Shown: positions 54,933 to 63,987, counted from the stretch's first letter. The stretch is 64,000 nt of DNA from Priestia aryabhattai B8W22 (GCF_000956595.1 NZ_JYOO01000004.1:124001-188000); one strand, 5' to 3'. Made by a program: numbers and translations. The notes: a model not told the origin generated them from the letters alone.

Positions 54933-55862
54933 TCAATTATTTTTTAATTCTTGCTCCAGTTCACGAAGACTTTCCGCAAGCTTTTTCTTTTCTTCTTCAA
55001 AGTGAGCATCGTCTTTAAAAGCTGGAGTTAAAGGCGCTGCCTCTTCATTTTCTCTTAGCCAATCCGGCGTCAATTCTTTGCGAACAACACGCTTTTTATT
55101 AGCGTAGGAAATCGGCTTTTCAGTCTGTTGACTCGCTAGCGTACGCTGTGATGTTACATAATGCTTATAAAAAAGATGCTGTTTGATATAGGCAAACGCT
55201 CGAATGGTATCGCCGCTGTATTTAGGCACGTAGTGATCAAATGCTTCATGCAGTCCTGATAGCGCCGTTTCTATTGGTATTTCGCTTTTTGCGACTTCGT
55301 ACATATGCTTTAAATCACTGGCTGAAGGATACATCCCTCGGTTTCTTCTAGCAATAAAAGCGGCTTCCAACGTTTGTACGTAAGCGTCATGCGCGTCTTC
55401 TTCTTTTTTTATGTGATTTGTATTTTTTGCTGTAGTCTCTGTTAATGACGCCGTCACTGTGACCGGCTCCGCTGCTTCAATTTGACGATTCCCTTCTGTC
55501 AAATTGACATCTTCGAGCTCTTCAAATTCATCGCTTGGCAGGAGCTTCTCTAATTTTTTGTAATCAATCCGGTACCAAACGGTGTTGTTAAATTTAGAGC
55601 GGTTGTACTTTCCTTTTATAATTAACCCTTCTTTTGCAAGCTTTGAAATGATGCGTTGAATCGTTGAAAGCGACCAAAACGGAAACTGCTGCAGCCACTG
55701 CTGATTTGTATTGTACACCCATTTATATCCGTCCTGCACGTTTGTGCTTTTTTCAAGCCAGTAGTGAAGCTGCTGAAGAAACAGCGCTCCATTCACTCCT
55801 ACTTTCACTGCAAGCGCCGGCAGTACAATTAACGGCTGATCTTTTAATAATAATTTACTCAC
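54933..55862 (-). CDS. Winged-helix, DnaD/replication-like protein
   Basis: About 309 residues. The N-terminal half has a winged helix (QLHYWLEKSTNVQDGYKWVY, WSLSTIQRIISKLAKEGLII) as seen in phage and plasmid replication or DnaD-type helicase-loader proteins; the middle has acidic linkers and a helical block (IETALSGLHEAFDHY); the C-terminus is a charged coiled coil. GTG 55862 has AAGGAG 8 bases upstream; a longer frame runs to 56027 but crosses the divergent GNAT promoter. No other replication gene is near, so it may be an orphan of a lost element. Function tentative. Confidence 0.6.
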   Translation of the reverse strand: MSKLLLKDQPLIVLPALAVKVGVNGALFLQQLHYWLEKSTNVQDGYKWVYNTNQQWLQQFPFWSLSTIQRIISKLAKEGLIIKGKYNRSKFNNTVWYRIDYKKLEKLLPSDEFEELEDVNLTEGNRQIEAAEPVTVTASLTETTAKNTNHIKKEEDAHDAYVQTLEAAFIARRNRGMYPSASDLKHMYEVAKSEIPIETALSGLHEAFDHYVPKYSGDTIRAFAYIKQHLFYKHYVTSQRTLASQQTEKPISYANKKRVVRKELTPDWLRENEEAAPLTPAFKDDAHFEEEKKKLAESLRELEQELKNN

Positions 55863-55976
55863 TACGTCATCTCCTTTGTTATATAAAATAGCTACTATAT
55901 ATATACAAAGAAAATGAAAAATCGGGGATGGCACTCTTAAAATTATGTTAAAATATAGAAAAAACGAGGTGGTCAT

Positions 55977-56477
55977 ATGATACGTCAAGGTAGAGTCGGT
56001 GATGAAGCAGGGATTGCAAATGTACACGTAGAGAGCTGGAAATCGACTTATAAAGGAATTGTTCCGGATTCTTTTTTAAATTCATTGAACGCTGAAAAAC
56101 GAAAGCCGATCTGGAAAAAGCAGCTGGAATCAAATTCTGTTGTCGTTGCAGAAGAAAACGGTCAAATCGTAGGCTTTGCTTCCTATGGCAAAGAAAGAAC
56201 GAACAAGTATCCTTCCTATACGGGAGAACTGTATGCCATGTATTTACTCACAGAGCATCAGCGAAAAGGAATTGGAAAAGCGCTTATGCATAAAATAGCG
56301 CAAGAGCTGGGAGACCAAGATATACATACGATGCTCACATGGGCTTTTGAAGAGAACGGCGCCTGTCAATTTTACGAAGCGCTTGGCGGAAAAAGAATCG
56401 ATCGCGCTGACGTTATCATTGATGGTACATCTCTGTCTGAAGTGGCTTTTGGATGGGACACGCTTAAAAATTTGTAG
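55977..56477 (+). CDS. GNAT-family N-acetyltransferase
   Basis: A 166-residue GNAT protein: ANVHVESWKSTYKGIVPD at the start and acetyl-CoA motif ELYAMYLLTEHQRKGIGKAL; C-terminal FYEALGGKRI. Similar small acetyltransferases are common in Bacillus; substrate unknown. GAGGTGG precedes the ATG. Divergent from the winged-helix gene. Confidence 0.85.
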   Translation: MIRQGRVGDEAGIANVHVESWKSTYKGIVPDSFLNSLNAEKRKPIWKKQLESNSVVVAEENGQIVGFASYGKERTNKYPSYTGELYAMYLLTEHQRKGIGKALMHKIAQELGDQDIHTMLTWAFEENGACQFYEALGGKRIDRADVIIDGTSLSEVAFGWDTLKNL

Positions 56478-56550
56478 GACAACTCTCTGGACAGATTTTT
56501 TTCTTCACGGTAAACTGTTTAGTTGGTATAAAAAGAAAGGATGATTTACC

Positions 56551-57240
56551 GTGACGAATTTTACTTATCGAAACATTATTTTGCTCGTTCTTTGCGTAAC
56601 AGCAGGTATTGTCGATGTAATTGGCTACTTAAGCCTTGGCCATATCTTTACCGCAAATATGACGGGAAACATCGTGCTGCTCGGGTTAGCAATCGGAAAC
56701 TCTCTTGAAACAACTGTTTTTCATTCCCTCACAGCTCTAGGAGGATTTAGTGTAGGAGTTATAGGCGCCGCAATCCTAGTTGGAAACAAAGAAAAAACAT
56801 TTTGGCCTAAAGCCGTAACGATTGCGCTTGGACTAGAAGGATTACTTTTACTTGTTTTTGCACTTTTATCTTCGTTTTCTCCTTCTTTGCACGTAACTTA
56901 TTTATTTATTTTCTTATTAAGCTCAGCAATGGGTCTTCAAACAACGGCTGCTCGAAAGCTTGGCGTAGCCGGAATTTCTACAACCGTATTAACGGGGACG
57001 CTTGCTAATTTCTTTGAAGACGTAACGGCACGTTTGCGCAGCCCTCGCTACCGCAAAACGTTTAACACCGATGCCATTCTTCGCGCGCTGTCTCTTGTAT
57101 TTTACTGCTTTGGCGCTGCTATCGCCGCACTTGCAGAGCCAGTTTATAAATTTGAAATTATTTGGCTGCCAATTGTGATTCTGTTAGCCATTATCATTTT
57201 TGTCAGTACGAAGTTTCGTTCTGATTCAGAAAAAAAATAA
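56551..57240 (+). CDS. DUF1275/YoaK-family membrane protein
   Basis: A 229-residue membrane protein with six hydrophobic segments and family marks GHIFTANMTGNIVLLG and LLSSAMGLQTTAARKLGVAG, STTVLTGTLANF. YoaK-type proteins are of unknown transport function. GTG start with AAAGGATGA. Its stop is 2 bp from repeat copy G, whose hairpin should terminate it. Confidence 0.82.
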   Translation: MTNFTYRNIILLVLCVTAGIVDVIGYLSLGHIFTANMTGNIVLLGLAIGNSLETTVFHSLTALGGFSVGVIGAAILVGNKEKTFWPKAVTIALGLEGLLLLVFALLSSFSPSLHVTYLFIFLLSSAMGLQTTAARKLGVAGISTTVLTGTLANFFEDVTARLRSPRYRKTFNTDAILRALSLVFYCFGAAIAALAEPVYKFEIIWLPIVILLAIIIFVSTKFRSDSEKK

Positions 57241-57242
57241 TA

Positions 57243-57588
57243 AAACGAGGCTCGGAAAAAGGTATTTTAGTCAAAGGAAAATCCGAACGAGTTTGGTTCT
57301 TGATTGAGAATCAAATTTGTTCGGATTTTTATTATTAGTAGTATAGTGAACGTTTATATATGTAGCAGCTTCTAGCTGTTGATTGGAGAGCAAGACGAAG
57401 ACTCCTGCGGGAAAAGCGGACTAAGTGAGACCCCGCAGGAGCGAAAGCGGCGAGGAGGCTCACCAGCCGCCCGCGGAAAGCGAAGTCTTGCACGGAAATC
57501 AACAGCGGTGTTACAAGCGAACATACTAGATCATTTATCCAATTTGTTCGCCTTTAGATTATATTGATTCAGTTATGTCTCAAGCTTT
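57243..57588 (+). repeat. Dispersed terminator-bearing repeat, copy G (full length, plus orientation)
   Basis: Full copy of about 345 bp inverted relative to copies A-D, F and H. It starts CGAGGCTCGGAA next to the DUF1275 stop, gives hairpin AATCCGAACGAGTTTGG... with CAAATTTGTTCGGATT and a T-run, carries the GC-rich module (GCTGTTGATTGGAG ... CTTGCACGGAAATCAACAGCGG) and ends TTATGTCTCAAGC. Confidence 0.87.
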
Positions 57589-57589
57589 T

Positions 57590-57799
57590 TCATTTTTCCG
57601 CTAGTGCCGCTAAAACGCCAAAAATAATTGCCGCTACAGGTCCTACAATCAATAGTCCAATTAAAATCGATCGTATAGCTTCCCATAATGACCGCAAAGG
57701 ACTTTCCTTAGACTCTGCTTTTTCCACTCTTTCCTCTAGGTGTTCGACTCTTTGCTGAAGCTTCGCTAATTCCTGCGTAACATCTATTTGTTCGCTCAT
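57590..57799 (-). CDS. Small coiled-coil membrane protein, unknown
   Basis: A 69-residue protein: N-terminal coiled coil (ELAKLQQRVEHLEERVEKAE) and one C-terminal transmembrane helix (SILIGLLIVGPVAAIIFGVL). AGGAGC precedes the ATG. No family recognised. The distal end of repeat copy G ends at its stop codon. Confidence 0.55.
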   Translation of the reverse strand: MSEQIDVTQELAKLQQRVEHLEERVEKAESKESPLRSLWEAIRSILIGLLIVGPVAAIIFGVLAALAEK

Positions 57800-57851
57800 C
57801 GCTCAAGCTCCTTTTTACTCTACATTACCATATACTTCCTTACTAACACTA

Positions 57852-58610
57852 CTATTTATTTGTGATTACTTCAATGCCGATTTCGCGGTAAGCATTTAAC
57901 ACGGTTTCGTTCACATGTTCTTCTGTAATGAGCCAATCTAGTGAGTTTGCTGAGCTGAACGTGTACGTTGAAGACGTATTGAGTTTTTTAGCTGTTACAA
58001 TAGCCGCTACTTCACTCGCACTTTTAATCATTTGGCTTTTAATGTGCATTTCTTCAAGCAAAGGAATGCTCATACCGATTTTAGGATCGATTGCGTATAC
58101 GCCTAAAAAACAAAGATCCGCTCGAATTTGTTTTAACGTATCAACCACGCTTTGTCCTACCGTGACCATCGATTCTTTTCGAAACGTTCCTCCAAGAGAA
58201 ACAACTTCTACAAAGTCATGTTCCGCTAATGCAACGGTAATTAACGGACTGTTTGTAATAACCGTAACGTTTAAATTCTTTGGAAAAGCTTTGACGAGCT
58301 GAATATTTGTTGTACTTCCGTCCATCAAGAGCACCTGCCCGTCTTTAATTAACGGAAGCGCCGCTACGGCAAGTGAATGCTTAACATCCATCAATTCACG
58401 TTTTCGCTCTTTGTAATCAACCGCAGAAGTTGAACGAGGAAGCGCTCCTCCGTGTACGCGCTGCAGCAGACCAAGCGCGTCCATTTCCCGCAGATCTCTG
58501 CGGATTGTATCTTCTGAAACATTCAGCGTTTGGCTAAGCGTCGTAGCAACAATTCGGCCTTCTTTTTCAAGCAAATTCATAATTTGTTTGCGTCTTTCTT
58601 GTTTTAACAT
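57852..58610 (-). CDS. DeoR-family transcriptional regulator
   Basis: About 252 residues: DeoR helix-turn-helix (VATTLSQTLNVSEDTIRRDL, HGGALPR) and C-terminal sugar-phosphate sensor (LMDGSTTNIQLVKAFP, SVVDTLKQIRADLCFLG). The frame is open to 58745, but ATG 58610 is 7 bases from AGGTGA and matches family starts (MLKQERRKQI). It is divergent from a HAD phosphatase gene that it probably controls. Confidence 0.87.
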   Translation of the reverse strand: MLKQERRKQIMNLLEKEGRIVATTLSQTLNVSEDTIRRDLREMDALGLLQRVHGGALPRSTSAVDYKERKRELMDVKHSLAVAALPLIKDGQVLLMDGSTTNIQLVKAFPKNLNVTVITNSPLITVALAEHDFVEVVSLGGTFRKESMVTVGQSVVDTLKQIRADLCFLGVYAIDPKIGMSIPLLEEMHIKSQMIKSASEVAAIVTAKKLNTSSTYTFSSANSLDWLITEEHVNETVLNAYREIGIEVITNK

Positions 58611-58774
58611 TGCTTGTTCACCTGTTTTCTTTCTGCTTTTTACTTTATTATACTCGTTTTTTTTGTAAAAACAACGAAAAAACGCTTGATTATCAGTGTT
58701 TTTTCGTTTATTGTAGGATAAACAAGATAAAACACGTAAAAACAAGTAATAATAATTAAAGGGAGAGATAGTTT

Positions 58775-59650
58775 ATGAAGATGATTTTTACAGACTTAGA
58801 TGGAACTCTTTTAAATAGCAGCAGTGAAATTAGCACAATTAATGCAGAAGCAATTAAAAAAGCGCAAAAACACGGAGTTGAAGTCGTGGTGGCTACAGGG
58901 CGCGCTTATTTCGACGTGCAGGAAATTTTAAAAAAAGCTGAGCTTTCCAACCTTTGGGTGATTGCCGCAAACGGAGCGACTATTCATGACCCGAACGGAC
59001 AGCTCAGACATTCTGTTCCAATTGATGCCCACCACGTAAAAGAAGCGCTTCAGTGGCTGGATGCAAACGAATTTTATTATGAAGTGTTTGCAGAGCATGC
59101 AATTTATACGCCAAACTCAGGCCGTGAGCTGCTTGCCATTGAAATTGACAGAGTAAAAAGCGCCAATAAAAATGTGGACGAAGAAAGACTTCATCACGCT
59201 GCGACTAAGCAGTACAGCCAAACGGGATTTGCCTTTGTTGCATCGTATGAAGATATTTTAAATACAAACGCGGAGCTTTATAACGTATTAGCTTTTTCAT
59301 TTGATGATGAAAAACGAAAAAAAGGCTGGGATCACTTTAGCAAGCAGCACGACATGACGCTTGTCTCTTCCGCTGATCATAACTTTGAACTCGAACACAA
59401 AGATGCGTCAAAAGGAAACGCATTAACATACGTGGTAAAAGAGCTCAGCGGCTCTCTTCACGATACCATTGCCATTGGAGACAGCTTTAACGACGTATCG
59501 ATGCTGCAAACGGCTGGAAAAGGAATCGCTATGGCAAATGCGCACGCAGAAATTAAAGCGCTAGCTGATGACGTTACATTAACGAACGATGAAAACGGCG
59601 TAGCTTCGGTTATTGAAAAAGTGTTAGAAACACAGCTGGAAGCACATTAA
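58775..59650 (+). CDS. Cof-type HAD-superfamily phosphatase
   Basis: A 291-residue HAD IIB hydrolase: motif I FTDLDGTLLN, motif II VVATGRAY, Lys in KDASKGNAL, motif IV IAIGDSFNDVSML. Such enzymes dephosphorylate sugar phosphates or flavin and nucleotide intermediates. Divergent from a DeoR-type regulator, which suggests a sugar phosphate as both inducer and substrate. Confidence 0.88.
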   Translation: MKMIFTDLDGTLLNSSSEISTINAEAIKKAQKHGVEVVVATGRAYFDVQEILKKAELSNLWVIAANGATIHDPNGQLRHSVPIDAHHVKEALQWLDANEFYYEVFAEHAIYTPNSGRELLAIEIDRVKSANKNVDEERLHHAATKQYSQTGFAFVASYEDILNTNAELYNVLAFSFDDEKRKKGWDHFSKQHDMTLVSSADHNFELEHKDASKGNALTYVVKELSGSLHDTIAIGDSFNDVSMLQTAGKGIAMANAHAEIKALADDVTLTNDENGVASVIEKVLETQLEAH

Positions 59651-59682
59651 AAAACCGCTTGGCGTATGCCAAGCGGTTTTAA
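59649..59682. terminator. Bidirectional terminator
   Basis: AAAACCGCTTGGC/GCCAAGCGGTTTT stem with 4-base loop between convergent genes. Confidence 0.88.
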
Positions 59683-59766
59683 ATGGTCATGTGGTAAATA
59701 CCGACAAACCAGCTGAACAGCGAAACGAAAAAATAAGCTGTGATGCTTTTAACAAAAAATCTTTCC

Positions 59767-60732
59767 TTACTTATAATTCACTTCTTCATTCACACACGTC
59801 ACTAAAGGCTTTTTCTCAAGACCTAAAAGCAAGTTCTGTACGGCTAGATCTGCCATTCGATTGCGCGTTTCGTACGTAGCGCTTCCAATATGCGGTGTTA
59901 CTAACACATTTGAAAGCTGCAGCAGCTTGTGATCTGCCGGAAGCGGCTCTGGGTCTGTTACGTCTAGTGCAGCATACGCAATTTCTTCATGTTTCAGCGC
60001 TGCGTACAGTGCTTCCGTATCCACTAATCCCCCGCGCGCTGCGTTTACAAAATACGCACTGTTTTTCATTGCTTTAAATTCCGCTTCTCCGAACATGCCC
60101 TTGCTTTCATTTGAAAGCGGCACTAAGCATACGATACAGTCAGCTGTGTGAAGAAGCTCTTCAAACGAAAGGTACACGGCATCAAGCTCTTTTTCGGCTT
60201 CATGCTTGCGGCTTCGATTGTGGTAAACGATGTTCATACCCGATGCCTTTGCTCGTCTGGCAACGGCGCTTCCAATATCGCCCATCCCAACAATACCAAG
60301 CGTTTTTCCAAATAAATCGATGCCAAATACCGTTTCCCAGTTTCCTTGTTTCACTTTTTCATAGCCTTCATGAATGCGGCGAGCTGCTGACAATAAGAGA
60401 CCAAACGTTAAATCAGCCGTTGCTTCTACTAGCACGCCCGGCGTATTGCTAAACGGCACGCCTTTTTTGGTGCACGCTTCGACATCAACACTGTCATACC
60501 CGACGCCTGATTGAGAAATAACGCGCAGGTTCGGGGCTGCTTCTAACAGCTCTTCATCCACCGTAATGTGGCCGATATTAAAAAAGCCGTCGGCATCACG
60601 AAGCCAGTCGCGCAGCGTTTCTTGTGGAATCTTTCCTTCTCCTTCCCACATTTGAATATCGCAGTGCTCCGCTAGCTTTTCGTAAGCGTTTGGCCACGTC
60701 TTTCCAGACATAACAACTTTGTATTTCCCCAT
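59767..60732 (-). CDS. D-isomer 2-hydroxyacid dehydrogenase
   Basis: About 321 residues. NAD-binding [20 protein letters not shown]; catalytic Arg in [13 protein letters not shown], Glu in DVTDPEPLP and His in [12 protein letters not shown]. Members reduce glyoxylate, hydroxypyruvate or 2-ketogluconate. ATG 60732 (MGKYKVV) is 7 bases from AAAGGAGA and preferred to ATG 60762. Confidence 0.87.
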   Translation of the reverse strand: MGKYKVVMSGKTWPNAYEKLAEHCDIQMWEGEGKIPQETLRDWLRDADGFFNIGHITVDEELLEAAPNLRVISQSGVGYDSVDVEACTKKGVPFSNTPGVLVEATADLTFGLLLSAARRIHEGYEKVKQGNWETVFGIDLFGKTLGIVGMGDIGSAVARRAKASGMNIVYHNRSRKHEAEKELDAVYLSFEELLHTADCIVCLVPLSNESKGMFGEAEFKAMKNSAYFVNAARGGLVDTEALYAALKHEEIAYAALDVTDPEPLPADHKLLQLSNVLVTPHIGSATYETRNRMADLAVQNLLLGLEKKPLVTCVNEEVNYK

Positions 60733-60858
60733 GTTGATCTCTCCTTTTCCTTGTTCACTCATATGTATGAATAGTAACTAGCTATCCTATCACAAGACTA
60801 CTATAAAGATGAAACTTTTTCCATTCAGGAATCGTATTTATAGTAAGGGGGAATACGA

Positions 60859-61341
60859 ATGTTTGAAGATGAAATGATATTTGAAGATGATCCGTCCGGA
60901 GATGACATTGTTTTTGAAGGTGATGCTGACCTAAGCGGAGGCGCTTTTTTTCCAGACGATGCGTTATTTAACGGAATGCCTACGTTTGTTATGCTATTTT
61001 TTGTTATTGTTATTGGTATTTTCTTATTTTCTATTTTTAAAGGAATCAGCACGTGGAGCAAAAATGAGCAGTCTCCCCGTCTATCTGTAAAAGCAAAAAT
61101 TACGGGCAAACGGACAAACGTCCAACGCCATGGCGGTCACGCTCACGAACATCACCACTCTCACACGTCTACAACTTACTATGTAACCTTTCAGTTTGAA
61201 AGCACCGACCGCTCTGAATTTACTGTTTCAGGCAGCGAATACGGCAAGCTTGCAGAAGGCGACGAAGGAATGCTGACGTTTCAAGGAACTCGTTTTTTGG
61301 ATTTTCAAAGAAATCTCAGTGAAGAACATACAGATACCTAG
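60859..61341 (+). CDS. DUF2500-family membrane protein
   Basis: A 160-residue protein: acidic N-terminus (MFEDEMIFEDDPSGDDIVFE), one transmembrane helix (TFVMLFFVIVIGIFLFSIF), then a DUF2500 beta domain (LSVKAKITGKRTNVQ, YYVTFQFESTDRSEFTV) with a His-rich insertion GGHAHEHHHSHT that could bind metal. Function unknown. AAGGGGG precedes the ATG and a terminator follows. Confidence 0.8.
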   Translation: MFEDEMIFEDDPSGDDIVFEGDADLSGGAFFPDDALFNGMPTFVMLFFVIVIGIFLFSIFKGISTWSKNEQSPRLSVKAKITGKRTNVQRHGGHAHEHHHSHTSTTYYVTFQFESTDRSEFTVSGSEYGKLAEGDEGMLTFQGTRFLDFQRNLSEEHTDT

Positions 61342-61346
61342 GTTAT

Positions 61347-61373
61347 GACCTCTTGCTTTTAGAGGTCTTTTTT
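61347..61373 (+). terminator. Terminator of the DUF2500 gene
   Basis: GACCTCT/AGAGGTC stem with 7-base loop followed by TTTTTT. Confidence 0.85.
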
Positions 61374-61494
61374 ACTAGAATGAGGCATTTATACAGCAAA
61401 CGACCTATTTGTGCCCTTTTTACATTTTACAAGAACGTTATTTAATACAAAAACATACCGTGTAACACATTCATTTAAACAGGCAGGTGATTTT

Positions 61495-61692
61495 ATGTAT
61501 TCTCCTTATTCAGGCAGCGGCATCTACTACGGACATTACGGAGAAGCCCCTCATTCACACCCTATTCAAACAATACTGACGCAATACTGGCACGAAACCC
61601 ACTATCCAGGTCCACACAAGAAATATGTACACGTGTATTATCTTAACCCGGCTTCTCTTCATTATTATCCAGCCTATCGAATATTTTTGTAA
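61495..61692 (+). CDS. 65-residue Tyr/His-rich protein, unknown
   Basis: Composition is rich in Tyr, His, Pro and Ser (SGIYYGHYGEAPHSHP, HKKYVHVYYLNPASLHYYP), as in small spore coat proteins. CAGGTGA is 5 bases before the ATG. A spore-coat role is inference from composition only. Confidence 0.5.
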   Translation: MYSPYSGSGIYYGHYGEAPHSHPIQTILTQYWHETHYPGPHKKYVHVYYLNPASLHYYPAYRIFL

Positions 61693-61769
61693 AAAACTGG
61701 TGATTAACACGGTTTTATATTGTAAAATTAATCCATATACTTTTTATTTGGAAAGGAGGTTAACAAACA

Positions 61770-62210
61770 GTGCGCAATTCTAAAATAAAAAATAGTGTGG
61801 CGATCACCACTTTGCTTTCCGCCCTATTTTTCTGCTCTATCATAGTTCTTGGTTCGCTTTCTCCTCTAGCAGATTCTGGCCCCAACGTCAACACGTTCGG
61901 TTCAGTTGGGATGGGGTTATCTCTTGGCATGATTCTGTTTTTATATCTGTTGCCTTTAGCATTTTATCTGCTGGGAATGCGTTTCTTAAAATTTGTGATG
62001 GCTGCTTTTTGCAGCATTGGACTTTTAATCGCTGCTAGTACTCTATTACTAATGCCAGCTCTGTTTTTATTTGGATTAGGAGATTTCTCAGGAAACTTAG
62101 CTTCCATCATAGGTGTAATGATTTCTTGTTTAGGCTTACTGATCACGAATATTGTGTGGTTTGTTGCTGCGTTTAAAAGACCGTCAGCCACCGTGCAGGA
62201 AAGCGTTTAA
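61770..62210 (+). CDS. Four-helix membrane protein, unknown
   Basis: A 146-residue protein with four hydrophobic helices (about 10-30, 45-65, 70-100, 105-135). No family recognised. GTG start with GAAAGGAGG 8-9 bases upstream, an excellent site. Repeat copy H begins right after its stop. Confidence 0.6.
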   Translation: MRNSKIKNSVAITTLLSALFFCSIIVLGSLSPLADSGPNVNTFGSVGMGLSLGMILFLYLLPLAFYLLGMRFLKFVMAAFCSIGLLIAASTLLLMPALFLFGLGDFSGNLASIIGVMISCLGLLITNIVWFVAAFKRPSATVQESV

Positions 62211-62214
62211 AATG

Positions 62215-62545
62215 GTTAAGAGATGGCATACTAATTCCAGTTAAAGACGAACAAATTGGAGAGATGAGCTGAACCGCTTGTGACACCGCTGCTGATTTCC
62301 GTGCAAGACTTCGCTTTCCGCGGGCGGCCGGTGAGCCTCCTCGTCGCGTACGCTCCTGCGGGGTCTCACCTAGTCCGCTTTTCCCGCAGGAGTCTTCGTC
62401 TTGCCCTTCAATCACCAGCTAGAAGCAGCCACATACATGAAACTATCAATAAAAAATCCGAACGAATTTAATTCTCTATTACGGTTCTCCATTCATCGTT
62501 CGAATCTTCCTTCAACTAAAATACGTTTGTCCCAGCCTCTTTTTA
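62215..62545 (-). repeat. Dispersed terminator-bearing repeat, copy H
   Basis: Nearly full copy. The right end AAAAAGAGGCTGGGACAAAC overlaps the stop codon (62543-62545) of the transglutaminase-like gene. Hairpin arms GATTCGAACGATG and TTCGTTCGGATT are followed by TTTTTT on the minus strand. The GC-rich module is complete; the left end is degenerate (AAGAGATGGCATACT). Confidence 0.87.
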
Positions 62546-63153
62546 TAGCTCGGTAGGCAAGTAGTGCAAATACATATCCAAGCAGTCTTCGTGCTGAGAC
62601 AACACGTCCATTGTTTCTTTACGAGGTTTTGTATAAATAGTCGCATAGTCTACTTCACCCTGTGTAGGATTTACTGGAAAAGCCAGTTTTTCTTTTTTCA
62701 GCGAAAAGTCGGCCTGCACTCCTTCTTTATTTCCTCTCGCGTCTAATCGAATCCATTTCTCCTCACTTTTGATGTAGACAGCATTTAACGCATGAATACA
62801 GTAGCCGGTGTCTATTGTATCTCCAAGGATTAATCTTTGATAACAAAAGCCTGTTGGAATTCCTTCTGCACGCAGCAAAGCAGCTAATAGATTACACTTG
62901 CTGTAACAAATCCCTTCCTTTTCTTTTAAAGCCTCTGAAGCCGTTTTTGTGATGATTCTGCTTTGAATATCCCATGAATGAGAAACTTCATCTCTCACAA
63001 ACTCATACGCTTTTTTTATGTAAGCTAGTGAAGAATGAGCAAGCCGCTTTTGAGTTCACATACCTTTTGTTGAATTAAAGGATTTGTAAAATTCACTTCA
63101 GGAAGTTCTTGCGTGTAGTCTTCTTTTTCCAACGATTCACAAATTAATTTCAT
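62543..63153 (-). pseudogene. Transglutaminase-like protein gene with frameshift
   Basis: ATG 63153 (after GGAGGAAAA) opens MKLICESLEKEDYTQELPEV and runs to a TAG at 63025 after 42 codons. Shifted by one frame, the sequence continues AHSSLAYIKKAYEFVRDEVS and then a normal transglutaminase-like core: catalytic Cys in EGICYSKCNLLAALLRAEG, His in HALNAVYI, Asp in RLDARGN. Both parts make one family-like protein of about 200 residues, so an indel lies near 63030-63060. From the sequence alone a sequencing error cannot be excluded. GTG 62998 could start a 151-residue product that keeps the catalytic residues. Confidence 0.75.
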
Positions 63154-63202
63154 TTACTTTTTTCCTCCTCTATATTCACTACATGTTTTTTTATACATAA
63201 TA

Positions 63203-63231
63203 TTGAATTTTATTACATAATTTTGTATAAT
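63203..63231 (+). promoter_or_regulatory. Sigma-A promoter of the LysE-type gene
   Basis: -35 TTGAAT (63203-63208), 17-bp spacer, -10 TATAAT (63226-63231). The -10 box overlaps an upstream in-frame TTG, which therefore cannot be the start codon. Confidence 0.75.
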
Positions 63232-63291
63232 GAAAGACCACTTAAACGGAAAACGATAGTAGATACGAGATTGAAAGAGGTTTTGTTTTTG

Positions 63292-63924
63292 GTGACGTTA
63301 TTTTTAACAAATGTGCTGCTCGGTCTTTCGATTGCCCTTCCCGTTGGAACAGTGACAATTGAAATGACAAAACAAGGTTTGAAAAACGGGTTTCTTCACG
63401 GATGGGTTGTTGGACTCGGAGGCATGACGGTTGATTTATTATTAATTGTGCTGCTTTACTCTGGACTAGCTTCTTTTTTATCGGCTCCTTTTATCCAGCT
63501 TATGATGTGGCTTATAGGAGCGCTTTTTTTACTTTATATTGGCTATGACAGCATTAGACACGCAGATCATGACATAACGGCTCCTGGAGAACACGTAAAA
63601 AAGTCGTTTGCCTCTTCTTATGTGAACGGAATCTTTGTTGCCATTTCTCCTAGCAATCTCATTTTTTGGCTGAGCGTGTTTGGAACGGTGCTGACAAATT
63701 CGCTTCAATCCTCTCACTCTTTTCATTTCCTGCTGATTGCTGCCGGAATATTAACGGGAATTTTAATTCATGACCTGGGCTTAATGACAATTGTCTCTGG
63801 AACTAGAAAAGTGCTGAATCAGCTTTATATCAAATGGGTTTCTATTGCCGCTGGATGTATCTTAATCGGTTTTTCCTGCTATTTTCTCTACCGATTTATT
63901 GGGAATCTGCGCATGTACTTTTAA
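63292..63924 (+). CDS. LysE-family amino-acid/threonine exporter
   Basis: About 210 residues with six hydrophobic helices; the N-terminal helix has the LysE-type pattern LSIALPVGTVTIEMTKQGLKN (helix 1 with PxGP-like turn) and later SSYVNGIFVAISPSNLIFWL. Members export amino acids or homoserine lactones. Frame is open upstream, but the promoter rules out far starts. GTG 63292 or TTG 63289, 9-11 bases after AAAGAGG, fit best. Confidence 0.8.
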   Translation: MTLFLTNVLLGLSIALPVGTVTIEMTKQGLKNGFLHGWVVGLGGMTVDLLLIVLLYSGLASFLSAPFIQLMMWLIGALFLLYIGYDSIRHADHDITAPGEHVKKSFASSYVNGIFVAISPSNLIFWLSVFGTVLTNSLQSSHSFHFLLIAAGILTGILIHDLGLMTIVSGTRKVLNQLYIKWVSIAAGCILIGFSCYFLYRFIGNLRMYF

Positions 63925-63955
63925 TGTTTCTACATATTTTATGACTTGCTATATC

Positions 63956-63987
63956 CCCTCTTTATCTAGTATAAAGAGGGAATTTTT
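63956..63987 (+). terminator. Terminator of the LysE-type gene
   Basis: CCCTCTTTAT/ATAAAGAGGG stem with 5-base loop followed by TTTTT. Confidence 0.85.

Noticed and set aside
55863-56027. N-terminal extension of the winged-helix gene
   Set aside because: The extension reads through the divergent GNAT promoter and is low-complexity; GTG 55862 has a better ribosome site.
59693-59766. Possible short hydrophobic peptide downstream of the hydroxyacid dehydrogenase (minus strand)
   Set aside because: About 24 codons look membrane-like, but no ATG, GTG or TTG start was found in the right frame after GGAAAG.
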